DNA of 64,000 bases from an uncultured Sphingomonadaceae bacterium (GTDB lineage Bacteria > Pseudomonadota > Alphaproteobacteria > Sphingomonadales > Sphingomonadaceae): assembly GCA_947489315.1 (NCBI GenBank), contig CANLCX010000001.1:871501-935500 (forward strand). Reading direction: 5' to 3'. The position numbers were made by a program, and so were the translations under genes. The first letter of the stretch is position 1. Every line of letters begins with the position of its first letter. This document shows, piece after piece, positions 8,762 to 18,624 of this stretch. The notes under the pieces were generated by a model. That model was not told the DNA's origin. It searched no databases and was given only the letters and a program-made list of their open reading frames with translations.

Positions 8762-10411
8762 ATGATCAGGTCGTCGAGTAAGAAAATCTGGCACATGATG
8801 TTCGGACCCAGCCCGCGCACCTTATCCTTTCGTACCCGGCTGTTCACGACATTGGGGGCGCTGCTGATATTGGCGATCTGCGCCAGCGTGGCCAATTTTT
8901 ATGGTACCACCCGGTCCAACCTGTTGTTCGAACGCAACCAGCTCGCCAATGATGTTGTTCACAGCTATAGCGAAGCCGCGATGCTGACCGAACGGTTAGT
9001 GAAAAAGATGAACGTGGCGGTCAATCAGCCACCGAACAGCTCCATTACCCCTATCACCGAAGTTAAGATGCAGATTCAGAATCAGCTTAATACCGCGCGT
9101 CAAAGCATCGCGAAAGAAGTCGAACTGGTCGGTAAAATCGAAGATGAGGCCGCAGAACTTGAAGAATTGGCGGCGTTGGAACGGTTGATCGGGCGAGCGA
9201 TCAACCAGTTTGACGAGGTGTTACTATTGCGGGATGCAGGGCAGGTTGAAATCGCACGCGAACGATTTCTTGCAGTGGTCTCAGAGCAGATTGAGGGTCA
9301 GTTTTCGGAATCGATCAATGCACTGCTCGCAGAAGAACGGTCCGAGATCGAAGAAGCGCAACGTAATATCCGATTTCTTGGTCGCCAGCTAACCGTCTTT
9401 GCGGGCGTGATTATTTTTCTGGCGCTATTGTTCATCGTACCGGCCGTGCTGCGCTTGTCTCATATTTTCAACCGTTCGATGACGGAACTGCAAGACGGCC
9501 TTGATCATTATGGACAGAATAAGTTTGACTACAGCATCCCGAAGTTACCGGCGCGCGAATTTAACTATCTGGGGCACCGGTTCAATCATATGGCAGAACA
9601 AATCGGTTCCGCACAGACAAGCCTGATGTCGGCCAATGCCGGGCTGGAAGAAACTGTGTCATCGCGGACGGAAGAGCTGGAAGAAGCAAACAAGGCGTTG
9701 CTAGAGAAAGATGAAGGCCGCAAAAGGCTGTTCGCGGATATCAGTCATGAACTGCGGACGCCGCTGACCGTGATCCGCGGAGAGGCGGAGATCAGCTTGC
9801 GCGGCAAAAAGAAAAATCCAGAAGAATATGAATCGAGTCTGAAACTGATCGCCGATCAGGCCATTCACACCGCGCGCCTGATCGATGATCTTTTGTTTGT
9901 CGCCCGCTCCCAGGCTGGCGAGCTGAAACTGGTCAAAAAGCCCCTCGACATCGCGGCGCTGGTTGCAGAGAAGCAAGCTGCTTTTGAAGCGTTGGCGACG
10001 AAGAAGAATATCCAGATCGTTGCCGAAAAGAATGTCTCGGATTTGATTGTTTTCGGTGATCGCGGTCGTTTGGGACAGGTTTTTGCGATCCTGTTTGATA
10101 ACGCAATCCGCTATGCGCCAGCGGACAGCAAAATATCCGTCCTTTTGAATAGCGCTCCAGGCGGTGTTGCCGTGACTGTCGATAATATTTCCGAAGCGGT
10201 TAGCGATGATGATCTGCGTCACATATTCAACCGCTTCTATCGCGGGGACAATGCCGGGCAACAGGATGACGGCACGGGACTCGGCCTTCCCGTCGCCAAA
10301 GCCATTGTCCAAGCCCATGACGGCACTATCGGGATCACTCGAAAAGAAGAGAACATCATTTCGGCGACGGTCATATTGGCCGCCGAACAACAGATGAGGA
10401 TCGTATCATGA
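8762..10411 (+). CDS. Sensor histidine kinase
   Basis: 549 residues from the ATG at 8762, which has a strong aaggagat site. It has a membrane segment near 30-50, a periplasmic helical sensor region to about 210 and a second membrane segment (LTVFAGVIIFLALLFIVPAV). A HAMP-like linker and coiled coil follow, then the H-box DISHELRTPLTVIRGEAE with His near 330, N-box FDNAIRYAP and G-box DGTGLGLPVAKAIV. Its stop overlaps the response regulator start by four bases, so they form one two-component pair. The sensed signal is unknown; it likely controls this cluster's porin and exporter. Confidence 0.9.
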   Translation: MIRSSSKKIWHMMFGPSPRTLSFRTRLFTTLGALLILAICASVANFYGTTRSNLLFERNQLANDVVHSYSEAAMLTERLVKKMNVAVNQPPNSSITPITEVKMQIQNQLNTARQSIAKEVELVGKIEDEAAELEELAALERLIGRAINQFDEVLLLRDAGQVEIARERFLAVVSEQIEGQFSESINALLAEERSEIEEAQRNIRFLGRQLTVFAGVIIFLALLFIVPAVLRLSHIFNRSMTELQDGLDHYGQNKFDYSIPKLPAREFNYLGHRFNHMAEQIGSAQTSLMSANAGLEETVSSRTEELEEANKALLEKDEGRKRLFADISHELRTPLTVIRGEAEISLRGKKKNPEEYESSLKLIADQAIHTARLIDDLLFVARSQAGELKLVKKPLDIAALVAEKQAAFEALATKKNIQIVAEKNVSDLIVFGDRGRLGQVFAILFDNAIRYAPADSKISVLLNSAPGGVAVTVDNISEAVSDDDLRHIFNRFYRGDNAGQQDDGTGLGLPVAKAIVQAHDGTIGITRKEENIISATVILAAEQQMRIVS

Positions 10412-11091
10412 GGGTTTTGATTGTTGAGGATGATCCTCGTGTGGGCGACTTTATCAGCCGGGGCCTGCGTTCGGAGGGCTATGCGGTGACCCTGATCGAC
10501 AATGGCATGGCCGGGTATAAGGAGGCACAGGCTAATGATTATAATGTCGTGATTCTAGATCTGATGCTGCCGGACATGTCGGGAACCCAGATTTGTCAGG
10601 CACTGCGCAGTGAGGGCAATGCAACACCCATCATGATGCTGACCGCAATGGATTCGATGAACGACAAGATTACCGGTCTGCGCATGGGCGCAGATGACTA
10701 TATGACCAAGCCCTTTTCATTTGACGAGCTGGTCGCCCGAATAGAGGCGCTGGGGCGGCGTTCGATCGGCTATAGCGAAGGGGACAGCGTGCTTGAGGTC
10801 GCTGATCTGAAATTTGACCTTAAAGCGGTGCGCGTATGGTGCTGTGGCGACGAGCTGACATTAACCGACAAAGAGCTAGCGATTTTGGAATTGTTGATGC
10901 GGGAGCCCGGCGATCTATTCAGCCGTGAACGGATATTAAGCAATGTCTGGGGCATGCATACCGATCCGCTGACCAATGTTGTCGATGTCTATATCGCCAA
11001 ACTACGCAAGAAAATCGATTGCGATCGAGGGCAGCCGCTCATCGAGACGGTGCGCGGCCGGGGGTACCGGCTTTCCAAGCCAAGCACCTGA
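10408..11091 (+). CDS. OmpR-family response regulator
   Basis: 227 residues: receiver domain with acidic pocket EDD at 7-9, phosphoacceptor Asp51 (VVILDLMLPDMSG) and the conserved Lys in MTKPFSF near 100, followed by a winged-helix C-terminal domain (LTDKELAILELLMREPG and VVDVYIAKLRKKID). It is the DNA-binding partner of the overlapping upstream kinase. Targets are probably local, but I could not identify an operator. Confidence 0.92.
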   Translation: MRVLIVEDDPRVGDFISRGLRSEGYAVTLIDNGMAGYKEAQANDYNVVILDLMLPDMSGTQICQALRSEGNATPIMMLTAMDSMNDKITGLRMGADDYMTKPFSFDELVARIEALGRRSIGYSEGDSVLEVADLKFDLKAVRVWCCGDELTLTDKELAILELLMREPGDLFSRERILSNVWGMHTDPLTNVVDVYIAKLRKKIDCDRGQPLIETVRGRGYRLSKPST

Positions 11092-11134
11092 AATATTCTA
11101 AATGTAATTCGACGAAAATAGTGAGGGAAGACTC

Positions 11135-11956
11135 ATGCCTAAAATCCTGTCTCGACGCCATTATTTGCCCCGCATCTGCACATCGCTTGGCCTGATCGGT
11201 TCAGTCGCTCTCGTCCCGCAACAAGCGGTTGCATCAAACCCGGAAGACGAATTTGATGGGCAGGAAATTCTCTTCCTCTTGGAGGAAGCGTATACGCAGG
11301 AAAAGAGCGAATGGCAGATTGGCGCTTCGCTGAGTCAAAGCCTCGAAGGCCCGGATGAAAGAGGGTGGGAGCTGGAGGTTGAATATGGTTTTACCGACCG
11401 CTTGCAGTTTTTTGTCGAACTGCCAATAGTCGATGGCCCCTTTAATAGCGGCGGCATGGGTGATCCCGAAATCGGTTTGGATTATGCGATTTTGAAAGAT
11501 ACCGGCAGAAGCACTCCGGAATTTACCGTCGGGGCTGCAATCACTTTGCCGGTCGGCGACAATGAAAACGGTCCCGGCAACGGCGGTGTCGGCTATCAAC
11601 TAAGCGCCCGGGTCAGCAAAGCGCTCGCGCCCGATATATTCATTCATGGCCTGGCAGAATATGAAGCGGTCCCCAATGCGCGTCAGGATGGTGCAGACCT
11701 ATCTCTGCGCGAATATAGTTTCGGTGCTGGATTTGCGTATGCGCCGATTGATAATCTGTTTCTCGTCAGCGAATATCTCTGGGCAAAGGAGAGACAAAAA
11801 GAGGGCGGGTTTGTTGAGAGGGAAATTGAACAATATCTGTCCATTGGCGCAACCTACGAATTTGAAAACGATATCTCCATTGGCCTTGGCGCAGCTGTCG
11901 GCTTAAATGAAAATAGCCTTTCCCAGTTGTTCTTGCTTACACAGTGGGAATTCTAG
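11135..11956 (+). CDS. Outer membrane beta-barrel protein, function unknown
   Basis: 273 residues with a signal peptide (about 1-33, cleaved after AVA) and an alternating aromatic beta-strand pattern ending in LFLLTQWEF, the C-terminal phenylalanine of outer-membrane barrels. The strands resemble the MetA-pathway/transporter-like barrel family (WELEVEYGFTDRLQFFVELP, GDPEIGLDYA), but I do not assign a specific substrate. It starts 43 bases after the response regulator with gaggga upstream and is probably the last gene of the cluster. Confidence 0.75.
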   Translation: MPKILSRRHYLPRICTSLGLIGSVALVPQQAVASNPEDEFDGQEILFLLEEAYTQEKSEWQIGASLSQSLEGPDERGWELEVEYGFTDRLQFFVELPIVDGPFNSGGMGDPEIGLDYAILKDTGRSTPEFTVGAAITLPVGDNENGPGNGGVGYQLSARVSKALAPDIFIHGLAEYEAVPNARQDGADLSLREYSFGAGFAYAPIDNLFLVSEYLWAKERQKEGGFVEREIEQYLSIGATYEFENDISIGLGAAVGLNENSLSQLFLLTQWEF

Positions 11957-12086
11957 ACTGTTCATTTGAATGCATGAAAAACAACGCAAAAAATCGACCA
12001 TCAACACGCGACACATTGTCCGACAGGAATCGCGGTAATTGAATATTTTGAATGCGTTCTGAGGATATTGCAGACATAACGCCAGT

Positions 12087-12119
12087 GTCCGCTATGGGCG
12101 CAAAAGCGGACATTAGAAT
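12087..12119. repeat. Intergenic hairpin repeat, copy 1
   Basis: GTCCGCT and AGCGGAC form perfect 7-base arms around an 11-base loop. The 30 bases from 12090 recur at 21605-21634 with a single difference. The sequence is in a gene-free stretch after the beta-barrel gene. It looks like a short REP-type interspersed element rather than a terminator, since no clear T-run follows. Confidence 0.6.
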
Positions 12120-12228
12120 TTTCCATCGAATTCCCTTTCTACTTTGATCGATTTTAGCTCAGATCGAATAAAATCCAACGGAATATTAGTCTAGTTAGTA
12201 GCCACACCGCAGATATGTAATGAGTTCA

Positions 12229-12837
12229 TTACTTCGTCGAAAACTCATGCGAAACGGATGGGAAAGTCGGTAAAAGTTGATATAGTGTTTCATTGATCAT
12301 AGGTGCATGTAACGCCGTTTTTAATGGTAGTATTGCACTATCATGTGTCAGGCTTTTACCTGCATCAGCTGAATGGGACATCAATGACAAAGCTTCTTCA
12401 ATCAAGATTGCATATTCCATGCGGGAACTCATTGTGGACACTCTATTCCCTTTTTTCGGATCATTCAGAAATTCAACCCTACCTGAAAGAAGCGTTCCAT
12501 CGCCGGATGATGTTGGCTGCAACTCGAAATTTATACGAGTAATTGTTTCTTCTTCGTAGAAGGCCGAAAAGCTTAATGTTTGATTGTGCTTTCCATTCTT
12601 AACAAGTTTACCTCCAAAGGTTTCCAGCTTATCCCTCTTCATCGGAGGGCTGCCGTCAATAGCCATTAAAGCCGCGTAAACCTCTTGTACTGGTCGATTA
12701 ATTTCTTCAGCAAAGCGATCACTAATCCTGATTTCTTGAACGATAGGATCATCGGGATAGCTGTCCCAGAATAATAAGCTTGCCGCTACAAAACCGACAA
12801 GGACAGTAATACTCAAGGTTCCTGTTAATATTTTCAC
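12229..12837 (-). CDS. Membrane-anchored hypothetical protein
   Basis: 202 residues with one N-terminal hydrophobic anchor (about 7-24), followed by a soluble part I do not recognise (EINRPVQEVYAALMAID, LQPTSSGDGTLLSGRVEFLND). The part after the anchor loosely resembles polyketide-cyclase/SRPBCC-like lipid-binding folds in its early 'RPVQEVYAAL' helix, but this is weak. The gene is AT-richer than its surroundings and isolated on the minus strand. No function is proposed. Confidence 0.6.
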   Translation of the reverse strand: MKILTGTLSITVLVGFVAASLLFWDSYPDDPIVQEIRISDRFAEEINRPVQEVYAALMAIDGSPPMKRDKLETFGGKLVKNGKHNQTLSFSAFYEEETITRINFELQPTSSGDGTLLSGRVEFLNDPKKGNRVSTMSSRMEYAILIEEALSLMSHSADAGKSLTHDSAILPLKTALHAPMINETLYQLLPTFPSVSHEFSTK

Positions 12838-13532
12838 TAATTTACCCCTTCTAAAGACTTAGATGCGATATTTTTTATAAGAAACAGTTAAGCGTTGAAT
12901 TGGTTCTAAATGCGAATTGTCGAAGAAACAGAATATGCGATTAAAGTTGATGAGAGGGTTTTTAGGGAGTTTTAAGTGCAAACAGACATCGATCTTGATC
13001 GAGCCTTTGCTGCTGGAATAATTCTTCTGGCTTTTTCGTGGGGATGGACGCCTATGCGGAGAGGCTTACTAGGTTATTTACCACTAGGTATTGCTGCGCA
13101 ACTACCACGGGCAAAAACTAGTCCTGCCGGCCAGCGTCCAACACGTCGACATCTTGAATTGGCTTTGCGAAAGAGATTTAGAAATCGCGGAAACAATCGC
13201 CCAGAAAATCCATATTCGTCGGATAGCTAGCGTCCGCTTTCGGGGCCAAAGATCGCAACGGCCACGTCGGCTTGTTTTTCCTGTGACAAGATACACAGCT
13301 GATTATCGCTGGCAATCGGCATACGTATCACTGCGTATTGAAAGGTCTCGTCCGGTGTGCGAAATGTTTCGGTAGCAGCATCGGTACAGTGAATGGCCGA
13401 ACCTGCGGGAGACGAACATGACGGCTACAGGGCCCTCACAATCGCTTGCAAATTTCAAAACTATCTTTGCAGCATTGGCTAACCATATTGCAGAAATGAC
13501 GTCATGAACCTGACCCAAATAGGTTTGTTCAA
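12838..13532. other. Gene-poor stretch, possible degraded DNA
   Basis: Short ORFs on both strands (12976-13230 plus, 13091-13375 plus, 13303-13647 minus) overlap each other, and none has a convincing product. The plus ORF at 12976 begins with a hydrophobic stretch (AAGIILLAFSWGW) faintly like small DUF2892-type membrane proteins but then turns basic, as after a frameshift. I treat the region as non-coding or decayed. Confidence 0.45.
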
Positions 13533-14939
13533 ATGACCAAGAGCTTTGGAATAGCTGGCTTATTATTATGCGCGTTACTGTTGTGGGCGGTTCCCGGTTC
13601 AACTCAGCGTAGCCCTTCAGCGCTGGTGCTCCATGTCGATGGCGCAATTGGCCCCGCGTCTTCGGACTATGTTGCTAAGGGCATCGCAAAAGCTGCCGAA
13701 GAAAAATCTCCCATGGTCATCATCCGGATGGATACGCCAGGTGGTCTGGACAGCTCCATGCGCGAGATTATCAAGGAAATTCTGGGCGCTCCGATTCCGA
13801 TCATCACTTACGTTAGCCCAAGCGGCGCGCGAGCGGCCAGCGCAGGCACATATATCTTATTTGCGAGCCATATAGCAGCAATGGCACCGGGCACTAATCT
13901 CGGGGCGGCAACGCCTGTCCAGATTGGCGGTGGCAGCCCTTTGTCGCCGCCATCGGACCAAGACGGCCCGGACAATGAGACGGAGCCCAAGGCAGAAGAC
14001 GCGAGCGCATCAAAGGCTGTGAACGATTCGGTTGCCTATATCCGGTCGCTCGCAGAATTAAGAGGGCGCAATGCCGATTGGGCGGAGTCGGCAGTCCGAG
14101 CCTCAGCTAGCCTGTCGGCAAATGCCGCCCTGAACGAAAATGTCGTTGATCTGACGGCACGTGACATGAACGAACTTATGGTCAAGCTTCATGGCCGGAA
14201 GGTCTCGGTGAATGGTTCCGATGTTATACTTGATACGCAGAATCTGTCCCGCATCGACATTCTGCCCAACTGGCGCACCAAGCTCCTCGGGGCGATAACC
14301 AATCCAAATATCGCGCTAATTTTCATGATGATCGGCATATACGGGTTGCTGTTCGAGTTCATGAATCCCGGCGCGCTTTATCCGGGAACGATCGGAGCCG
14401 TGTGTCTGATCGTCGGGCTCTATGCGCTGGCGGCACTGCCCGTAAACTATGCTGGAATTGCTCTCATAATACTCGGAATTGCGCTGATGATCGGCGAGGC
14501 GTTTTCGCCATCGTTCGGGATATTGGGAGTAGGAGGCATAATTGCCTTCATTTTTGGGGCGACGATCTTGATCGATACCGACGTTCCCCAATTCCAGATC
14601 AGTTGGCCCTTGCTCGCCTCGCTGGCAATTATCAGCTTGGCATTTGTGGTTCTTGTTGCCCGCTTGGCGTTCACCTCGCACCGGCGAGCGGTTGTCAGCG
14701 GAAGAGAGGAGATGATCGGAAAAATTGGAATAGTAGACGATTGGACCGGAAACCGGGGACATATAATCGTCCATAGCGAGAGATGGCGTGCTGCCAGCGC
14801 AAATGCTCTCGATAAAGGTCAACAGATCCGCGTCATCGGAATACGCGGCTTAACGCTGAACGTTGAGCCTGAATATGTTGCCACGACAGCTTACAACGCA
14901 CCCCCAACGATGGAGACTAAAAATGCAAACATGGACTGA
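13533..14939 (+). CDS. NfeD-family membrane serine protease (ClpP class)
   Basis: 468 residues. A signal or membrane segment (5-20) is followed by a ClpP-type protease domain with nucleophile Ser97 in [14 protein letters not shown] and the candidate catalytic Lys161 in [11 protein letters not shown]. Four membrane helices follow (about 255-380), then a C-terminal NfeD OB-fold domain ([10 protein letters not shown]...). The archaeal homologue PH1510 uses a Ser97/Lys138 dyad and cleaves stomatin. The next gene encodes a stomatin-like SPFH protein and overlaps by 17 bases, the standard pairing. Role: membrane-protein quality control or membrane microdomain function. Confidence 0.92.
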   Translation: MTKSFGIAGLLLCALLLWAVPGSTQRSPSALVLHVDGAIGPASSDYVAKGIAKAAEEKSPMVIIRMDTPGGLDSSMREIIKEILGAPIPIITYVSPSGARAASAGTYILFASHIAAMAPGTNLGAATPVQIGGGSPLSPPSDQDGPDNETEPKAEDASASKAVNDSVAYIRSLAELRGRNADWAESAVRASASLSANAALNENVVDLTARDMNELMVKLHGRKVSVNGSDVILDTQNLSRIDILPNWRTKLLGAITNPNIALIFMMIGIYGLLFEFMNPGALYPGTIGAVCLIVGLYALAALPVNYAGIALIILGIALMIGEAFSPSFGILGVGGIIAFIFGATILIDTDVPQFQISWPLLASLAIISLAFVVLVARLAFTSHRRAVVSGREEMIGKIGIVDDWTGNRGHIIVHSERWRAASANALDKGQQIRVIGIRGLTLNVEPEYVATTAYNAPPTMETKNANMD

Positions 14940-15711
14940 TCTGGCTTTTCTCATTGCTGCAATCGGTTTCGGGCTCGTGTTTCTTGGTGCCGCAATCAAA
15001 ATTTTGCGCGAATATGAACGCGGTGTCGTCTTCACGCTCGGACGGTTTACCGGAGTCAAGGGACCCGGTCTTATTATACTCATACCTTTTATCCAACAGA
15101 TGGTGCGCATGGATATGAGGACCTTGGTGCTGGATGTTCCAACGCAGGATGTCATTTCGCGTGACAACGTTTCGGTTCGTGTAAACGCCGTCATTTATTT
15201 TCGGGTGATAGACCCTGAGCGGGCGATCATTCAGGTCGAAAAATTTATGGAAGCGACAAGCGAACTTGCACAAACAACGCTGCGTTCTGTGCTCGGCAAA
15301 CACGAGCTCGACGAGATGCTTTCGGAGCGTGATAAGCTCAACGAGGATCTGCAGGAGATTTTGGATACGCAAACTGATGCATGGGGAATCAAGGTGGCGA
15401 ACGTCGAGATCAAGCATGTTGATATCGACGAATCAATGGTCCGCGCCATTGCCCGTCAGGCCGAAGCCGAACGTGAACGGCGGGCAAAGGTTATCAATGC
15501 CGAGGGTGAACAGCAGGCAGCGCAAAAACTGTTTGAAGCCGCCGAGATACTGGCGCAGCGGCCCGAGGCGATGCAGTTGCGTTATCTCTCAACATTGAAT
15601 GTCATTGCGAACGAACGAAGCTCAACCATTGTCTTCCCTTTCCCCATGGATTTGAGGGATTTTTTGGGCACGGGTGCCAAGGTTAAGAGCAAGGCCAGTA
15701 CGCAGGGATGA
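14923..15711 (+). CDS. SPFH/stomatin-like (slipin) protein
   Basis: 262 residues from the ATG at 14923 (ggag eight bases upstream; the longer ORF start lies inside nfeD). An N-terminal membrane hairpin (about 8-27) is followed by the SPFH domain with [26 protein letters not shown] and [11 protein letters not shown], then a charged coiled-coil region ([19 protein letters not shown]). Stomatins oligomerise on the cytoplasmic membrane face and are partners and substrates of NfeD proteases. The ending [12 protein letters not shown] is typical of slipins. Confidence 0.92.
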   Translation: MQTWTDLAFLIAAIGFGLVFLGAAIKILREYERGVVFTLGRFTGVKGPGLIILIPFIQQMVRMDMRTLVLDVPTQDVISRDNVSVRVNAVIYFRVIDPERAIIQVEKFMEATSELAQTTLRSVLGKHELDEMLSERDKLNEDLQEILDTQTDAWGIKVANVEIKHVDIDESMVRAIARQAEAERERRAKVINAEGEQQAAQKLFEAAEILAQRPEAMQLRYLSTLNVIANERSSTIVFPFPMDLRDFLGTGAKVKSKASTQG

Positions 15712-15951
15712 CGAGTCACAAGATAGCTGTCATTACTAGCCGCCGAGCTTTCCAGTCTACCGGCCATTACGGACGGAACCGTCTGCCCAATGCTGGGTGT
15801 TGATCGAAGCCGTCAGCTATACGCTCATGTCCAATAAAGGAAAGCAGATCGGACGCCAAACGGGAGCTTTGCCAAAAACCACAATCATTCAGTGGCCCAG
15901 AAAAGCGCTGTCATTGATCTGATCACGGCCAGAAAAGGGAATGGTACCATA

Positions 15952-17514
15952 ATGTCCGATAGGCCCAACCAGCGGGAAGCCAGCGAACAGGCAGAAGTCA
16001 TTGCATTTCTCGCTGATGCACAGACATATGGCGAGATGGGAGACGTGACACGGATCGACACGCATATCTCCCATGTTTTTCTGGTTGGTGATCAGGCCTT
16101 TAAACTCAAACGGGCAATCAAACTCCGCTATGTCGATTTTTCAACTCCGGAAAAGCGGCACGAAGCCTGTTTGACGGAATTGCGCCTTAATCGCCGAACC
16201 GCACCGGAAATCTATCAGGATGTCCGCAGTATAAATCGCTCTTTTGATGGAACCATCGGTTTTGAAGCGGGAAAACCAATAGACTGGTTGGTTGTCATGC
16301 GGCGCTTTGACCAGGATAGCTTGCTCGAAGCGGTTGCGGAGCGCGGAGAACTGACTGCGCCGCTAGTTGATCAACTAGCCGATATCATTGCAAGCTTCCA
16401 CGGTTCGCTTGAGCCGCTTTCCACCTACGATGGTAGCTCGAAAATCGCTGAAGTGATTCATGAAAACAGACAATGTATGCTCGACCATGCGCCCGAGATT
16501 TTCTCAAAATCAGAATCCGAAAAACTCCTCCATCAAAGCAAAGAACTGCTTTCATCGATTGCGCCGCTGCTCGATCGCCGAGCCAAACAGGGTCATGTCC
16601 GGCGTTGCCACGGCGACCTGCACCTCGCAAATATCTGTCTTTGGAAGGACGTTCCCACGCTGTTCGACTGTCTTGAATTCAACGAGGATCTGGCCACCAT
16701 TGATGTGCTATATGACCTTGCATTTCTCCTGATGGACCTTTGGCAAAAGGGACTACACGTTCAGGCCAACGAGCTGTTCAACCGTTATCTCTATATGAAT
16801 GAACAGGGGGATGGAGTGTCAACTTTGCCTCTGTTCCTCTCCATGCGTGCTACAATACGGGCGCATGTCTATGCCCACCAAGCGAATCTCCAAGCAAATG
16901 ACAAACGTCATCAACTCATTGAAAAGGCAAAAGCATATCTTAGGATGGCGTTCGAATTTCTGGATGCGACACGGCCTCAGCTTGTCGCGATTGGCGGCTT
17001 GAGCGGTACCGGAAAATCGACGACATCCAGGGTGATTGCTCCTGAACTTGGTTCTCCCATCGGTGCCCGACTTTTGCGTACCGACATATTACGCAAACGC
17101 ATATTTGGTGTTTCACCGGAGACGCCTCTTTCCCCCGAAGGTTATAGTCCAGCGCAGAGTGAACGTGTTTACGCTACACTTTTTAAGGAAGTTGAAACCG
17201 CGCTCAAATCCGGTTTGACAGTCATTGTCGATGGTGTTTTGGCCAGCCAATCCGAGCGGCAACAAATTGAAGCCATTGCCAAGCGATGCAATGTGCCATT
17301 TACCGGAATTTGGTTGGAGGCTCCGCTGGAAAAGTTGCAGAGCCGCGTAGATAATCGCTTAGGCGACGCCTCGGACGCAGATAGCAGCGTGGTGGAGCGC
17401 CAGTTTGGTTACGACATTGGTGATCTAGGCAATTGGCAAATCGTGGATAGCAGCGGTGGGTTGGATCAGGTCGCCAGGGCAGTGCGGTCGCTTCTGTCAA
17501 AAACAATATGTTGA
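15952..17514 (+). CDS. Fused APH-like phosphotransferase and P-loop kinase
   Basis: 520 residues. The N-terminal two thirds is an aminoglycoside-phosphotransferase-like kinase fold with catalytic loop RRCHGDLHLANI near 217-228 and a following acidic FNEDLATID segment. The C-terminal third is an AAA/zeta-toxin-like P-loop kinase domain with GGLSGTGKST near 347. The same two-domain architecture occurs in Rv2004c, a DosR dormancy-regulon protein of Mycobacterium tuberculosis. I chose the ATG at 15952 (aaggga 11 bases upstream) over the ORF start at 15892. The substrate is unknown. It lies beside other stress-region genes. Confidence 0.85.
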   Translation: MSDRPNQREASEQAEVIAFLADAQTYGEMGDVTRIDTHISHVFLVGDQAFKLKRAIKLRYVDFSTPEKRHEACLTELRLNRRTAPEIYQDVRSINRSFDGTIGFEAGKPIDWLVVMRRFDQDSLLEAVAERGELTAPLVDQLADIIASFHGSLEPLSTYDGSSKIAEVIHENRQCMLDHAPEIFSKSESEKLLHQSKELLSSIAPLLDRRAKQGHVRRCHGDLHLANICLWKDVPTLFDCLEFNEDLATIDVLYDLAFLLMDLWQKGLHVQANELFNRYLYMNEQGDGVSTLPLFLSMRATIRAHVYAHQANLQANDKRHQLIEKAKAYLRMAFEFLDATRPQLVAIGGLSGTGKSTTSRVIAPELGSPIGARLLRTDILRKRIFGVSPETPLSPEGYSPAQSERVYATLFKEVETALKSGLTVIVDGVLASQSERQQIEAIAKRCNVPFTGIWLEAPLEKLQSRVDNRLGDASDADSSVVERQFGYDIGDLGNWQIVDSSGGLDQVARAVRSLLSKTIC

Positions 17515-17620
17515 AAAGCCAATTCAACCAATATGGCCTGCCGGATATGATGCTTTAGCGCGCACTGTTCATAGGTAGATTACGAGGTTAGCCCACAAAG
17601 TGAGGTTGCATGTGGAGCAC

Positions 17621-18391
17621 ATGAGGATTCCTAGATTATTGAACGCGGACAATGGCCTTGCGGGACCGCACAAGGGTTTGTCCGTTGTTTCCATTGCCAA
17701 ATCCTTCGGCAAACGTCCGGTCCTTAAGGATATCTCTCTGAAAGTTGATCACGCAGAGGTCGTTGGGCTGCTTGGCCGCGACGGCGCGGGCAAAACGGTC
17801 ACTTTCTTTTCAATCCTCGGACTGATCAAACTGGATTTTGGTCGCATCTTAATCGACGGCGAAGACATCACAAAACTGCCACTGGACCGGCGCGCCCGGC
17901 TTGGTCTGGGTTACTTGCCACAAGAAGCCTCGATTTTCCGAGGCCTCACGGTGGCGCAAAATATCATGGTAGTACTCGAACAGTTTGAGCCAGATGCGGT
18001 CGCTCGTGAAGCAAGGCTCAATACACTCCTCACCGAGTTTCGTATCAGCTATGTGCGCGACACCCCGGCTAGGGCTTTGTCTGGAGGGGAACGGCGACGT
18101 TGCGAGATTGCACGGGCGATGGCAGCGCAGCCGTCGATCATGCTGCTGGACGAACCCTTTGCTGGCATTGACCCGATGTCAGTCGTTGATATCAAGAATA
18201 TGATTGTCGACCTGAAAAGCCACAATATCGGGATATTGATAACCGATCAGAATGTTCACGAGATGGTTGAACTGGTGGATCGCGTCTATGTGATTCACGA
18301 GGGGGTGGTTGTGTTCCAAGGCAATCCCAAGGAAATGCTCGCGGATCATGAAGTGAGAGACATCTACTTGGGTGAAGAGTTCTCCCACTAG
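17621..18391 (+). CDS. LptB-like ABC ATPase paralog
   Basis: 256 residues from the ATG at 17621; a GTG at 17600 is an alternative. Nearly every ABC motif matches LptB, the ATPase of the lipopolysaccharide-export complex: LGYLPQEASIFRGLTVAQNI, signature LSGGERRRCEIARAM, Walker B IMLLDEPFAGIDP. The Walker A loop differs from the usual LptB form GPNGAGKTTT, reading GRDGAGKTVT. No LptA or LptC gene lies nearby, whereas the housekeeping lptB normally sits with these. It is therefore more likely an accessory paralog in the stress region. The partner membrane subunits are unknown. Confidence 0.8.
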   Translation: MRIPRLLNADNGLAGPHKGLSVVSIAKSFGKRPVLKDISLKVDHAEVVGLLGRDGAGKTVTFFSILGLIKLDFGRILIDGEDITKLPLDRRARLGLGYLPQEASIFRGLTVAQNIMVVLEQFEPDAVAREARLNTLLTEFRISYVRDTPARALSGGERRRCEIARAMAAQPSIMLLDEPFAGIDPMSVVDIKNMIVDLKSHNIGILITDQNVHEMVELVDRVYVIHEGVVVFQGNPKEMLADHEVRDIYLGEEFSH

Positions 18392-18624
18392 CCAAAATCA
18401 TGGTCTCATTCTGCCCACGAGACCATTGCCTGCTACGTAGATTCCACGACTGCGAGACATAGTGATTACCGCTATTCTGAAGCAATATACCGAACAACGG
18501 CTAAAACTGAAAACAAGGGGCGAGATGCCAGCGTTTGGCAGTGTGATTGCGCATGACCGCGCTGCACTGGAACTGACGGCACATCAATGAAGTTGCAGAT
18601 ACACTAACACTAACATTGAGGATA

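Noticed and set aside
9701-10390. 229-codon minus ORF
   Set aside because: Shadow of the histidine-kinase catalytic domain.
12976-13375. Short plus ORFs
   Set aside because: Overlapping, no ribosome site, sequence turns basic as in decayed DNA.
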